64,000 nt of DNA from Cryptomeria japonica (Eukaryota; Streptophyta; Pinopsida; Cupressales; Cupressaceae). The position numbers and the translations under genes were made by a program. This document shows positions 46,090-59,035 of this stretch, in pieces. The DNA lies in assembly GCF_030272615.1 (NCBI RefSeq), contig NC_081407.1, positions 376,133,018 to 376,197,017 on the forward strand. The letters are read 5' to 3'. Every line of letters starts with the position of its first letter. Within the stretch, counting starts at the first letter, position 1. Below the pieces are notes generated by a model. That model saw only the letters and a program-made list of their open reading frames with translations, searched no databases and had not been told where the DNA came from.

Positions 46090-46985
46090 TTAAAAATAAA
46101 TTGTAATATATATTCATTACCGCATTAGATATATAAAACATATAAGTTGCACTGGCTTAAGTATATATATAACAATAATACTACATTATTTGTTAGATAT
46201 CCACTAGGCTTTCAAGTTAATGTTGTTGGAAATGAAATATTTTAACTTGATTGATTATTATGTCCTAATTTCAAAATAAAAAAGACTATAATTTGTGTGA
46301 CAAAAAAATATGATATTAATATATATATACTAAATATAATATAAAATATAATTCATGTTATTTTTTTTTAAATACTATCATTGTATTATGATTAATACAA
46401 TTGGTAAAACTTGTAGAATTTGTAAATAAATTATTATGTACATTTAAATTCAATTATTTTAAAATAATATTGATTTAAGAGACTCAATAAGGTTCTATAT
46501 TAATTTCATATCATATTTTAAATGTAGATTTTGGATTGAAAATTGATACCTTTTCATAAGTCTTAGGTATATTAAGGGTCAATTATAATAATTTTTAAAA
46601 TGATGTTGGAGTCATTTAGAAATTAATTAATTATTGATCATGATTATCATAATCAATTAATTACATTAATTAAAGTAATAAAATGTGTAGACTACTTTTA
46701 TCTAAGATTATATTATGAATATTAATATTGCATTTATAATATCTTAAAAATTCAATATATTTTAATATGTACTAAATTCATGTTCTATTCAATATTTATT
46801 AGATTTTAGATTATGAACTGGTTGTGGAATATTTGAGTAATATAGTTGAGTAAAATGACTATATGTAATATATTTGTAATAATTTCTTATGCATTTTCAC
46901 ATAATATATCTATTATTTTAATAAATATAATTTACAAACTTATTCATATGTATTATTTTATTTATTTATTTTTAATAATTGTAGC
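46090..46985. other. AT-rich intergenic sequence
   Basis: No gene is seen. Composition is extremely AT-rich with runs of ATATAT and TTAATTAATTA. Confidence 0.45.
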
Positions 46986-46989
46986 TTCT

Positions 46990-48905
46990 AACTTCTAATG
47001 TTTTTGATAAAGATAAACAAGTTTTACATGGACCCAAAACCAAAAGTTTTACAGAACCTGACCATCAGCCAACCAAATAAAAACCAACAACAAAATAGGG
47101 GAGAACCCCAGTCCAAACACAAAAGCAAAAAGAAACACATGCAACAAAACAAAAAAAACTCAAATAAGCAAGTACACCAGCTCCTTGTTCTTCAAGATGG
47201 TAACCTTGTTGATTTCCTCCAATTCCTCCTTAATGAACCTAGAGGTACCCTTATTATTGCTCCTACTTCTGATCTTGGAACTAGGGCCTGTAGTTTTATT
47301 GCCACCAACAATAGAGTCTTCACTGCCTAGATCTTTCTTCCTGTTACTATCATCAAGATCACTGTTAATAGGATTGGATCTTTACTCTGCCACCATGACA
47401 TTGATCTTTTTCAACCCCTCCATACTATTATTGATGGCCTCCTTGCTTATGTCAACCAGGTTCTTAAGGTTTTTCTTGATCTCCTCCATAGACTGCTCAA
47501 CCTTCACAATTCTTTGTTCATGGTTACATTTCATAACCTCGAGACCATGGGAGAGCTTCTAGGTCATGATCATGAGCTTCTCAATTTTTCTAGGCTCAGG
47601 CGAATAAATGAAGATATCAATTATCTCCTTAATTCCCTCTTTGAGGGTATCAATCTCTATTCCCACCCACTTCCAGCAGTTCTCCTGGCTTCTAGTCGCT
47701 TTCATCACCAAATTTAGCAGAGTGCTATCCTTTTGTAAACCACTATCCACATCTTTAGGCAGAGTCCCCTCCTTCTCTTTTAGGACATTAAGAGGAATGT
47801 CCAATTAGATTTCCTAGTCCAAGGTCTTGGGACGATAGTCTTTAGCAGCAAACTTCTTCTCTTTACAATAAGGCTCAGTTTTAGAAATCATCTTGCTGGT
47901 CGATTTATATTTACTTCCCTCCCCTATAGGGGGATTCTTGCTACTATGGATTCCAGGAGAGACCAACATCTCACCCTCTTCAACCTGTTTATAATCAAGG
48001 TCAACAAGAGGTTTGGTGCTCCCACTATCGTCCATCTCCATATCCGAATTAGAGACATCTTGAATATTAGTATTAGGGATTTGGCATTTCTCAGAGAGAG
48101 AGGGCACAACTTCATGGGCTTTGGCATACTCTATATTAAGAACAATAAGAACTCATGGAGGACTAGATTATTTGGATTCTTAGCATGTTTTTCAAGACTA
48201 TTTTCCAAGAAGAAACCAAATAGAAAGGAATCAAAATAACTTTACCATGCCTAAGGTGATTCAAAATGGTAAAATGATAAGAAAAGATACTGGCATATCT
48301 TCCATCAAGTGTAATGTACCTCATGATGAATTTGGTCATATCCACATAGGGAGCCATTAGATCCTTTCAGTTGTAGCCACCATCAACCATTTTATTAAAT
48401 CTTGAACACTCCTTATCTTTATCAAAAAAATTCACCATGTCTTCCTTGCCTGTTTTTCTGTCTCTGTGAAACCTTCTACCATTCATAACCAAACCCATAA
48501 CTGTAGCCACCAGGGTTTCATCCAATTGGAATTCAACACCATAAGCCCTCAAAACCCATTTCTTCCCCCTGTTGACAAACATTTCCATGAGAAGAGGAGA
48601 AGGGCCATGGAGTCTTTCCAAGAAGGGAACCATTCCCCCATCAACAATTTCCTGCCACACCTCCTTATTTTTCTTCCATTTCTCAAAATTGGATAGTTCT
48701 TATCCATTCTTATCTCCACACATAATGATCTGGGTCGCCAAACAAAAGTAGGAAATAGGCCACACTAGACAAGTCTCCCAACAAAAGTAGGACAAGGGCC
48801 ACACAGTAAGACAAAAAATCCATGCACAATGGAAGTTTCTAGATCTTCTAATAGGGAAATCGAAAGGAAACCATTTCCCCAACAACTTTATCAAATCATG
48901 ATTAT
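46990..48905 (-). pseudogene. Unrecognised protein family, member 2 (more complete)
   Basis: Reading the minus strand, a hydrophobic lead (FCLTVWPLSYFCWET near 48800) is followed by WQEIVDGGMVPFLERLHG (48650 region), then YGVEFQLDETLVATVMGL, GRRFHRDRKTGKEDMVNFF and, near 48320, FIMRYITLDGRYASIFSYHF. The C-terminal half has a Ser/Lys/Asp-rich linker (47814-48107) and a Lys/Glu-rich, possibly coiled-coil segment at 47559-47804. It is unlike any enzyme I know, and interrupted in several places. It follows a LINE RNase H on the same strand, as member 1 does. Confidence 0.5.
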
Positions 48906-48984
48906 TTTTTATTGATTACCGCAAGTGGATGGTATCATCATATGACAACTAACACAAGTTTTTTAGGAAAGAGTCTTGATTGCT

Positions 48985-49395
48985 TCACTATTTAGCCACC
49001 ATGTAACCCACCGCCATATTGACCAATAAATCCACCACTTTATTGTCTTCCCGAAAAACTTGAGAAATTTTGAATTCATCCAACTCTTTAATCATATCAC
49101 AACAATCTTTGATTTAGTTGGCAATAGTCCAACTAGGATCCGTACACCCATTCAAACAATTGATAATGTTGAGTGAGTCAGATTCTAGCCAGACCTTTCT
49201 AAATTCTTCCTTTATAGCCATGTGTAACCCAAAGTGGGCAGCACTGGCCTCCACAAAATGGTTGGACTGGGTTCCCAGAGGGAGCACCACTACAGAAACC
49301 AGTAGACCCATATGATTCCTAGCCACTCCCCCACACCTTGCCGGTCCAGGATTCCCTTTAGTTGCACCATCCACATTTATTTTGATCCATCCCAC
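48985..49395 (-). pseudogene. LINE C RNase H domain
   Basis: All four catalytic positions look kept: KINVDGATKGNPGPARCGGV (Asp), HFVEASAAHFGL (Glu), WLESDSLNIINCL (Asp) and FREDNKVVDLLVN (Asp). One stop lies between the third and fourth motif. It is of the plant LINE RVT_3 type. Confidence 0.85.
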
Positions 49396-49799
49396 AGGGG
49401 GGGGATGTCATAGAAAAAAATTTATGCACTGTTTAATTTTGTGCATGGGGATGGAGATATTCCAGCCAATTTGCCACCATTTGATAGTATCCCACTCCTC
49501 CTGGAGAATAGGAAATGGATGGTCATTCCTTCTACTAGGGCAGGAGTGAAGAAAATTCTCCTTGATAGTATTTCTAATAATAATAGCCACAACAAGCGCA
49601 AGAGATTCCAAATCTCTAAAAACTCTATTGTTTCTCTTTTCCCAAATACCCTGAGTAATATGAGGAAGATACATATTTCAAAGGACTCCCAAAGCCTAAT
49701 TGTCAAAGGGGCACTTCCATTCAAACCATAGCCTTTGAACAGAATTAGGGAAAACCCAATTAGTGTTCCAGATATCAAGGAAGAAACTCTAGATATCCA

Positions 49800-49920
49800 T
49801 GGAAAAATAGCGGTGCAACAATAGATGACCAGGATTTTCCTCTGCTTCTTTGCATATGAAGCATCTATTAGTAAGAGGAAGACCTCTTTTGCAAATATTG
49901 TCAATGGTAGAAATCTTACC
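49800..49920 (-). pseudogene. LINE C zinc-binding domain
   Basis: CKRGLPLTNRCFICKEAEEN, followed by PGHLLLHRY, shows the Cys-x2-Cys and His of zf-RVT between the polymerase and RNase H. Confidence 0.75.
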
Positions 49921-52789
49921 TTGCATAAACAACTAAAAAAATATGTTAATTTTTGGAGTTAAAAGCTTATTCCCGATACCAACCCAGAAGGGGGAGGGAG
50001 AGAAATTCCTGGAGATGAACTTGTCAGCATTGGAAACCTTGAATTTCCCTAAAGAGGAGAAATTCTAGAAAACTTCATCCTCCATGTGAGAGAGAGGGAT
50101 ATGAATATAGTTTAACAAGGGTTGCAAAGGTATCAAAGCATTATCCACATAAGTGAGATCTAACCAGACTCCAGGAGCCAATTTTTTTTGAGACATAATT
50201 CTTTGAAAGGAGGAGCTCAAACAAAATTTGAAAGGGGGTCATCACTAATCCACCAGTCCTCCCAAAATCTGATTTTGATTCCATTCACTAACACCCATCT
50301 AGAACCATGTGAAATAATATTCGTGGAACCAAATAAATTGCTCCATAAATCAAAGACAAAGTTGGGAAGGTCATAAGATTCCAGCATGTTTTGGATACCA
50401 TGAATGTGGTATTTATGTTTGAAAATGTCAATCTATTCATTGTTCTCTTTAAGACATCTGCATAGTTTTTTCGCCATCAAGGCTTTATTGAAATCTCTCA
50501 GATTTCTAATGTCGAGTCCCCCATGGATTTTGGAAGGAAAACTTGTTTCCAAGCCACAAGATGCAATCTATTCTTAATTTTAGGCCTTGCGCACATTTTT
50601 TTTTTTTTTAATTCTTTCGAGTTTATCGACAATTTTGATGGGGATTCTGAATAAACTCATAGCATACACTGGGAGGTTCTATAGTGTAGCTTTGAGAAGC
50701 TGGAGCCTACCAACTTGGCTTAACAAAGAGCCTTTGCACCCAGCCAACTTATTTTGGAATCTATCAATAAGGTTCGCCCAAAAGGAACCTAGGGCTAGAC
50801 CATGATAGAGGGGAAGACCTAAATAAGAGTCGGGAAGAATACCAGCTTTACACCCTAAAATCATGGAAATCTTCATTTTCCTGTGCTCTGGGTTGTTAAA
50901 AAAAAAATGGAGCTTTTAGGCAGGATAATTTTTTGTTCAATGCCTTGCTCATAAGTATCCAGAGTCTTTTTTTTAAAATTCTTAGCTTCTTTAACCGAAA
51001 TTTCCCCCATCAACAAAGTATCATCCACAAATTTTTGGTGAGAGAATGTAGAGGCCTGAGAAGAGGATTGTAAGCCCAAAATATTACCTTTTCTAACTTC
51101 TCTTTGGATAATTTTATTGAGAGCTTCACTCATCAGAATGAAAAGGAAAGGAGATAAAGGATTATCCTATCTAATGCGTAATGCCTCTACCCTAGTTAGT
51201 CTTCTAAAAGATGTTTGACCTTGGTTGACTTCCTATCTGGCATTCTTGAATGATTGATTAACCGTGATGTAATGTTATAGATTACATAATATAAATAATT
51301 GTGCATACCTATTATTGTACTTTTGCATCGATGCTTGTGTAAATGTAATTGTTCCCTAATTCTTGTTATAAATCTCGAGCTAACACCTTCATTGAATATG
51401 TATATATATGTATGCTTGCGTGACTCATGGTTGTAGGAGATTGCAGGTATTATACCACCTAGGTGCGGGGTTCATCTCCATCAGGATTCGTAGGGTTGAG
51501 TATACCTCCTTCATCCTTAGAATTCGGATTAGGTGGTCATAAAAATCTTGTCTTGCCTTAGCCATGGTCAGGTGAGGATCGTGCGTGGTCTGTAGGGTTC
51601 CTATGTCATTTGGGTTATGTGTCGTGTACTTGGTGGACTTTCTTGGTTTGCGTGCCTTGCATTTGGTAAATTAAGTATTTTATCCTAAGTATTTAATTCA
51701 ATTTAATGTGTTGATTTACGCATTAGTAATTGAGAAATTTAAAATAGATAGGTTTCTTTTATATGATTAATCGTTAATTTAAAAAGATCACTTTATTAAT
51801 GTAAGAGTGAATTAAATTTAATGATTAATTTTAAATAATGAATTTAATTAGTTTATGTGTTTTAAAAAGGAAAAATGTAAAGTTATTTGAAATATAATTA
51901 AAATAACCTCTTCTGCATTTTGGAAAAGAAAGGTTAGTTTTACTTATTTAAGAAAATCAAATTTTATTAGAAAAAGCAAGTTTAATTTATAAGTAAATTT
52001 GATATAGTGTGAAAGATTGATTTTGGAAATTAATTTAATTTAAATATTTTACCCTTGTCAATATTTCAAAATATAAATGTTGGCTTAATTAATATTAAGA
52101 AATTAAAATTAAATAAGAGAGAAGCATTTTAATTAGAAAGTCAAGTTAAATTAATTTAATAGTTGAAAAAGAAATATTATTTCTTTTTATTTTAAAAGTG
52201 CTTAAATTTCAAAATTAGAAATTAGGTCAAAATTGGATCCCATTTAACCTAGGTTGAAAAAAATATTTTGGGGGATGGGAATTTTTGAAAAAGAAAAGAA
52301 AAATATTTTGGAGGAAGAGGTTGGGGGTTTTGGAAAAGAATGGAGTTTTTCTTGAATGGCAGGTTGGGCTCATCTTCAAAATCTTGTCGGAATGCGATAT
52401 TAGGTAGGATTTGCATGCATTATTTTGAGTTTCTTGTGATATAGGGTTTGCCTCTTTAAAAAAAAAAAGGGTTTTGGTTCTTGAAGATTCTTCTCCAAAC
52501 CTCCATGATTGTTGTTAAAATATAGGTTTCAGTTTTGAAAATAAGGGTTGTCCTTGGATCAAAATTTTCTTAATGGATTTGGTGTTTTAAACCTGCTGAG
52601 AAAATAATTTCCCATAATGTTGATTTGAAAAATCTGGGAAATATATGGCTCTGTGATAAAAAGAAATGGGGGATTTCAATTTTTTTGACTTTTCATTATC
52701 TTTATTCAAAAAAAAAATTATTTTTTAATCTAAACTATAAACCAATCAAAAAAAAAATGGAAAAGAAAATATAATTTGGGGGTTTTGGG

Positions 52790-52990
52790 GGGGGGAGCCG
52801 AAGCTCAACCCGCCCCTCCCCTTATCGCCATTCGCAGCCACTCGGCTCCACAGAGTGGCGGCCGAAGGGGCTGTGACCCATGGCAGCCGTAGCAATGCTC
52901 GGCTCCACTGTGTGGAGGTCGAAGGGGTTGCGACCCCCATGGCGATCGCAGCAACCCCCGACTCCACTATGTTTCGTCGCCCTAGGGTTT
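52790..52990. repeat. GC-rich, CpG-rich island with tandem units in the 5' LTR
   Basis: GGCTCCAC(A/T)G(A/T)GTGG begins units at 52844 and 52901, and a GACTCCACTATG remnant at 52960. Unit length is about 57 bp and includes GAAGGGG(C/T)TG(T/C)GACCC. A run of G (GGGGGGGGGAG) precedes the block. It stands out sharply from the AT-rich LTR. Confidence 0.75.
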
Positions 52991-54279
52991 TGCTGCCCCT
53001 CATTTATTTTTATTTAAAATTTTATAAAGATTTTCTTCAGTGTTTACAGAATAAAAATAATAATATAAATATATTAAAAGTAATATATTCTATTATTATT
53101 AAAAATTTGGTGGAGATTTATATTACTATCAAGTAGTAATCATTAATAATGGATTAATATATATATTAAAATATATGCGAATTTAGATAATATCTAATTA
53201 GTATATATTATTAATTATATATTAATCATTGGTCCCATTATAGCAATTATTTCCATTGATTTATCAATTGTTGTAATGTTGTTAGTTTTTAATTTTAAGT
53301 GGGTAAATATTGGTATTTATATATATATATTATGGATTAAATCGAATGGTGAATTTTTTTACATGTATGCAAAGGAACTTTAATTTTGTTGGGAGATGTT
53401 TTTTCATTTTCTTTATTTACTTTTAATGTATTCGTTCCTTTTTGTAAAGGGAAATTTTTGTGCTGCAAGAAAGGGGACTAGAGTACTGTTTCTAAACTAT
53501 CATGTCAATGATGAAAATCTAAGAATAAAATAACTTGTTTAGATGCTTAAATCAACATGAGAAAAGATTGTATTTTATGGTTAATGCTTGTGCATGGTTT
53601 AATTTTTTTTTTTGTAATCGCTATGTTTAAAGTAATGGCACGACCTTGATAGGTTTTTTTGGACCCTGTCGTCTGGTTGCTTGTGTTTGGTCATAGTTAG
53701 TCAAGTCCCTAGATAGGGTACTGATAGTCAAGAGACCTTTATATTTTCTTTTGATGTGTTCAATTGGATTTTCTTCTAAAAAGGGATCATTTATGTAATT
53801 ATTGACCGAAGTGGTCGTTGTATAGTGGTTGTGTTTGCCTAAATGGCAGAGATGTAAATAACATGAACCTTATGTAATCTTAACTTAAATAATTGCTAGA
53901 GGGGTCTTGCAGTTGAGTAGACCCAGAGATGTAGCCTCTAGGGGCGAACTTCGAGATCATATCTATGTTATGTGATGTTTTTGTCTCTCATGTTTCATAC
54001 TTAGTGCTAGCATGTATGGATGCATTTTGTAAGTGTATAATGGGGATTTAATGAAGTTAATTTTTGAATGCATGAATATAGTCATCTTGTTAAATGTAGT
54101 AATTAGGGTCATAAAAGGATTGTAAACATGATTATGGAAAGTAATTTGTTAATGTTAATGAAAAGAAGTAAGCATGGAAAGAAACTTGCTAGGTTACAAT
54201 TAATGGATTAACTTGTCATAAAACTTGTAATTTGAATGTAATGAATGGATAACAAATATTGGATTAACTGTCATAATAC

Positions 54280-54900
54280 CTAAATTGAAATCTAATAGAA
54301 GAACCTCATTTAGTTATTTACCTTTTTATCTTAATAAATGAACATTGTCATATTCGCTTTATTTCACTAAATTGGATGAATTCATTTAGTTATTTTTATT
54401 TCAACCTTATTAAATGCACTTCATCGTAATAGCTATAATTGATCTAAAGTGGGGAGAACTCATTTAGTTTGTTATATCTTAATCTTGGCAAATGTATTTA
54501 TTCATATTAACATTATTTTAACTAAAAAGAGTGAACTCATCAAGTTAGTTATATTTTAACCCTAATGGATGATCTTCATTATGTTACTTACATTTTTAAT
54601 CCTTAATGAATGAATTGCATCATAGTAGTTATATTCTAATTAAAGGGATGAACCCATGTAGCTATATTACATTTTCACCTTAATGAATGAATTTCATCTC
54701 TTAGCAATATTTTAACTACAATGGATGAACTCAAATGGCTAATTACATTTTAACCCCTATAAATGAACTTTGATATATTAGTTGCATTGTATCTAAAATG
54801 GATGGCTCGCCAAGTTAGCCATACTTAAACCTTAATGGGTGAATTCTTAAGTTAACTACATTTTAAATTCATTGAGTAAAATCCCTCTTGTTAGCTGCTT
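54280..54900. repeat. Degenerate tandem array in the 5' LTR
   Basis: Units of about 80-100 bp follow the pattern ATGAACTCATTTAGTTA, TTACATTTTAACCTTAATG, AATGAACTTCATCAT, ATTAGTTATATTTTAACTA. At least six units are recognisable. Confidence 0.6.
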
Positions 54901-55242
54901 CTGTGACGATAATAGATGAATGCTTCATAATCTCTGTAATGTTAATTCACTAAAAAAATTATATCCATGTTCAAAGTAATAACATATAATCAAGATATCT
55001 AGTTTAACTGGATTTGATGTCGTGAGTTGAGTTAGTTGTTAAGTTAAGTAATCACATTGGGAAACTCCTTAGGTTCGTTCAGTCTTCTGTTGTGCTATCT
55101 AAGTGTTAGATAACTCCAATGTATCTTAATGTTGTGACTTATTATTAACACTCTTAATTATTATTATAAAAAAAAATTATTTACACTCTGTTTGAGTGTT
55201 TTAGCTTAATCCCTTTAGGGTTTCCTAGCGGGGCAATACACT

Positions 55243-55256
55243 TGGTATCAGAGCCC
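55243..55256 (+). promoter_or_regulatory. Primer-binding site, initiator Met tRNA
   Basis: TGGTATCAGAGCCC starts two bases after the LTR end and matches the 3' end complement of plant initiator-Met tRNA, the commonest primer of plant LTR elements. Confidence 0.9.
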
Positions 55257-58200
55257 ATGTTGCAACACTAGGATTTCTGGTTTCTCTTGTGCCCTTAGTT
55301 GGTGTGAGGTGTATCTACCTTATGTTGTAGGCTTGTCCTCCTTGTTGTATGTGTGTGATTGAGCAGACCTTAACTTGTGTGTAACATGTGTGTTCACACC
55401 TTATTTTCACCTTCTTGATGTGGGTGCTTTGGAGTGATTGTATGTGTTTTGTTACTTATTAATGTCTTGGTCTATGACTTCTCTTATTCTAAAAGAGAAT
55501 CGTATGTACCTTCGTTCTTGATTTGTTTTACTCTTTTGACTAATCCATTTGGGTTGGTTGGTATTGTCTTGAATCTAAAAGTATGAAATGTGCTTGTTAT
55601 GGTTATGATCTATCTTAGTGTTGTCCACTTGAAGAACGAGTATGGCAAATATTAAATACTTACTATATAGTAAAATGAATGATTATCACCCTTCTTCCTC
55701 TCTCTCTCTAGAAATTTAAAATTATTGTTATTTGTGTAACTATCCCTTAAATGTGAGTATTCTTATTGCAAGAGAAAGGATGATATTTATTGATCCCTTG
55801 TGTGAGCCTTATAATGCTTATGTGTTTTTAGATTATAAAAGGGGTTTGGTTTGAAAGTTAAATATTGATTATTCAGAGAAAATTGTATGTTTACGTTAAG
55901 GATTCTCCATGTGCTTTGTAGGAGTAATACAATTAAATTCCATCTTAAGTAAGGTGCATTAATATGTGCATAGTTGATCTTATGAAAATTTCTTTATTGT
56001 GAAAGAAGTACCAAAAGAGAACATGTTATAGTAGCTTCAAGAGTGTAATAATCTATTCTACGAAAGATTGTTTTATGTGCTTATTCAAACTAGTTGATTT
56101 AGGACCTATTTTAGCAACGCTCCATTTAACCAACCTTTGGATATAGATAATTGTCTTATTGTGTTTAGAAAGAGCAAATGAAAGACTTGTTAATGTGTAG
56201 TATTTAGTAGATTGCTCCTCATTTACCTTTTTGTCATAATTCAGCTTTCAATGTTAGGTTGCAGATTTTGATGTATTGTTGTATTGAATTAAGAATAGTG
56301 GGTATTCTCAAGAAGATTGGTATTACCGAAAAAATTGTTTGTCTTGATTTCTTGTTCGAAAAAACTAGAACATTATATTGCAACAATAATAATTGGAAAT
56401 GTCATGTTAGGTTGTTTTTGGCACCCTCCTAAAAGATAGCGAAATGAAAACCGTGCAACTAAAATGATAGACTTATATCTGAGCATATAGTGTGATCTTG
56501 TTAATCTTGTGTATTCAGAGGAAATAGTTGATTTCCCAACTCTCTTCCTCCTCTTGCCTAAGTTATAGGGTTTGTTGTTTTTGAAATGCTATTAAGAATG
56601 CAGTGATTTAAGAAGAATTTTTATAACACATATGAAATTGTATGTTTGCTTTGGCTTCTAATTGAATGAGGAAATTTTTCCGCCTTGGAAAAGAAAATTG
56701 CATAGTTAGTGATGTGAATGAAAATGCTTAGTGGAATTTGAGAAAGATATCGGAATGATGTTATTTCCTTGTGTAAAATTGAATTGTTAAACAATTTCAG
56801 TACGTGTATCTAGAGTAAACTTTATTTAGTGATTCATGTGAAAAGCATAATTAAAACTTCTCTTAAGTAGATGATAGCGTATTGAGAAGTACTCCCCGTA
56901 AATGTGATTGAACCAGTAATGGTTCTATTCTTTGTGTGTTATAAGAAACCTGTACTTGCTATGTGTGCCATGGGATGGTGAAGTAATCAACCATGGGGGA
57001 TATGTTTGCGTATGAGTATGAGAAACCATACCTATTTATGTGATGTTGCATATTGGTTCCCTTATTGAGTGCCAACCCACGGGTTGTTGATAAGTCAGCA
57101 TGTGAAGGGGTAGTATTAGAAGTCACCATTCCTTGAATAATATGAACAGCGTACGAGTAATGTCGACGCGAAGTGACTTTAGCTTCCCTATCTCAAGGAA
57201 AAATATAGTTATATAATGAAACTATATTAAAGGTGTACTCAATACTTTCCCTTGTGATGAATCGATTTATGAGGTTCATGTGTGCTAGCCTAATTCCTAT
57301 CCCTTATTTTGGGCATATAGATGACATTTCTTGAGCATATTGATGGATTTTATTGGAGCATCTTTTGCCTTTTCTTCATGAGAGGCGTGTTATTTTTCAC
57401 ATGAGCTGCTAATTGACTAGTGTTGGTAAACTTGTGGGTAGACCTTAGCCATGTATATCGCTGGCTTATGATGGGTATCCTGAGAGGAACATCGCTATGC
57501 GGGGTGTGACCTGTGTGTGCCTTATCCATGAGGTACACTGCCATGTGGGATACATCCATTGCATGCCCTTTCCGCTTGGAGTATTGCCATGTCGTACTGA
57601 GACACGATGTGAGATGTAGTAGACATTGCCATGCAACCTACCGATAGGTATAGGGTAGAGCCATGCCGCATGACGACGTGATGTGGGGTGATGTCAAGGT
57701 GCACACTACCATGCCATGCGGATATGTGACTTGGCCACACCACACGATGAGCTACTATGATTGCTAGATGATTGTTCCTACCTTCCTCGTTGGTGGCTAG
57801 CTCCTAGTCATGTAGTGATGTAATGTGCACTTATGATCTTCTTTTATTATTTATTTATTTATTTATTTCCTTCTGGGCCAGTAATTTATTTTATTTTGAC
57901 CTTGAAGGTTTAGCCACGAACTTGCAATCTTGTTCTTACTTGATTTGATGTTGCAATTCTAGAATTATTTTCTTGCCTTACTATTGGAATTGATGATTAT
58001 TATCTTTATTCTTTCATACTTTGGTGGCTAAACTAGTTTATCCTTAATGTTTTCGTAAGCTGGTCTTGTGTTGCAATGTGAATTCATCTTCAAGAATGTA
58101 GGAGATGGTCTTGGATGAATGTATACGAGGAAGTAGACATAGGGAACCTTGAGGATGGGGGTATGTGAGGCTATGAGATAGCTAGGATCCACTACCTACC

Positions 58201-59020
58201 TATAAGTGGTGACTATCTCTTGGAGGCTAAACACCTTACACAGCAAGGGATGTTCATGAGGGTCTTGTATGGAAGGTAGCACCACCATGGTGTGCCCTAA
58301 CACCATCAAGCCCTTGAGTGAGATGTTGGATATTTATGATCATGTTATTTATTCTGAGAGTAGGCATAGAGATGCTAATCATGCATGTTATCTTTGACCA
58401 AGCGTTAGACATGCTCACATGTGGCCTTTTGTGTTGTGCAATTCTAGTTATGTGGATGGTTATTCTGTGTAATCATGGATTAAATGGTGTTAACTTGTCA
58501 CTATGTTATGGGACATAGACATTGGAATAGTTCATATATGCCTGGAAAGTGTAAACAATTGAGTTATATACATGGCTCTTATTTAATGAAAGTTAACTTG
58601 GTTGTAGAAATTTATATTTGAAGCTAGTACCGTGGGATAAAGTTTTGCTGAAAGAGGTATGGGTGAAAGAATTTGATCTTGATGGCATGTTTTCTTGTCA
58701 TGTTTGATAGATGAGTATGGTAACTGTTGTCTATATCTTTTAATTGCTTTAATTTGGTGTAATGAAAGGAAGGAAAAAAAATAAAAATTCTTGCTTCTCT
58801 ACTATGATTGTGTGTAAACTCTAGGATATTTTAAGAAGTGTATGATTTTAGATGCATTCTGTTAATGGATAATGACATTCATGGAGGATTTATAAATAAT
58901 GTTTTAAATTGTTGACCAAATATTTATTTGTGCAAATTGATAATTGTTAATTGAGTTTCAGGGCAAATACGTGTTGTATGATTTCTGCTTAGCCTTGCGA
59001 CTTCCAAGAGTAAGTCGAAA
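55257..59020 (+). other. Non-coding interior of the LARD-like element
   Basis: No recognisable protein domain on either strand. A GC-richer patch at 57470-57760 repeats CCATG and GATGTG-like words. A simple ATTT repeat lies at about 57848. The interior seems to carry only cis-acting sequence. Confidence 0.75.
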
Positions 59021-59035
59021 CCTAGGGGGGGAGAA
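59021..59035 (+). promoter_or_regulatory. Polypurine tract of the LARD-like element
   Basis: CTAGGGGGGGAGAA lies directly before the 3' LTR. Confidence 0.8.

Larger units (their letters stand above)
48950..51176 (-). mobile_element. L1-like LINE C, reverse transcriptase to 3' end
   Basis: Minus-strand order is reverse transcriptase, zinc-binding domain, RNase H. The reverse transcriptase starts at the DNPLSPFLFILMSEALNKI block (about 51100-51165), has FVDDTLLMG (51003-51035) and continues with PDSYLGLPLYHG. The element is interrupted at 51176 by the LARD-like insertion, and its next segment upstream is at 63101-63241, bridged by the duplicated TAATG. Confidence 0.88.
51177..55240 (+). repeat. 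5' LTR of the LARD-like element
   Basis: It starts GTAATGCCTCTACC and ends GGGGCAATACA, about 4064 bp. It contains a GC-rich island (52790-52990) in an AT-rich background and a tandem array at 54280-54900. Confidence 0.9.

Noticed and set aside
46998-47562. Plus-strand frames of 110 and 125 codons
   Set aside because: They overlap the C-terminal Lys/Glu-rich half of the unknown minus-strand family and have no recognisable motif.
57350-57743. Minus-strand frames with His/Ser-rich sequence
   Set aside because: They come from repeated CCATG/CATGG words in the non-coding LARD interior and have no family resemblance.
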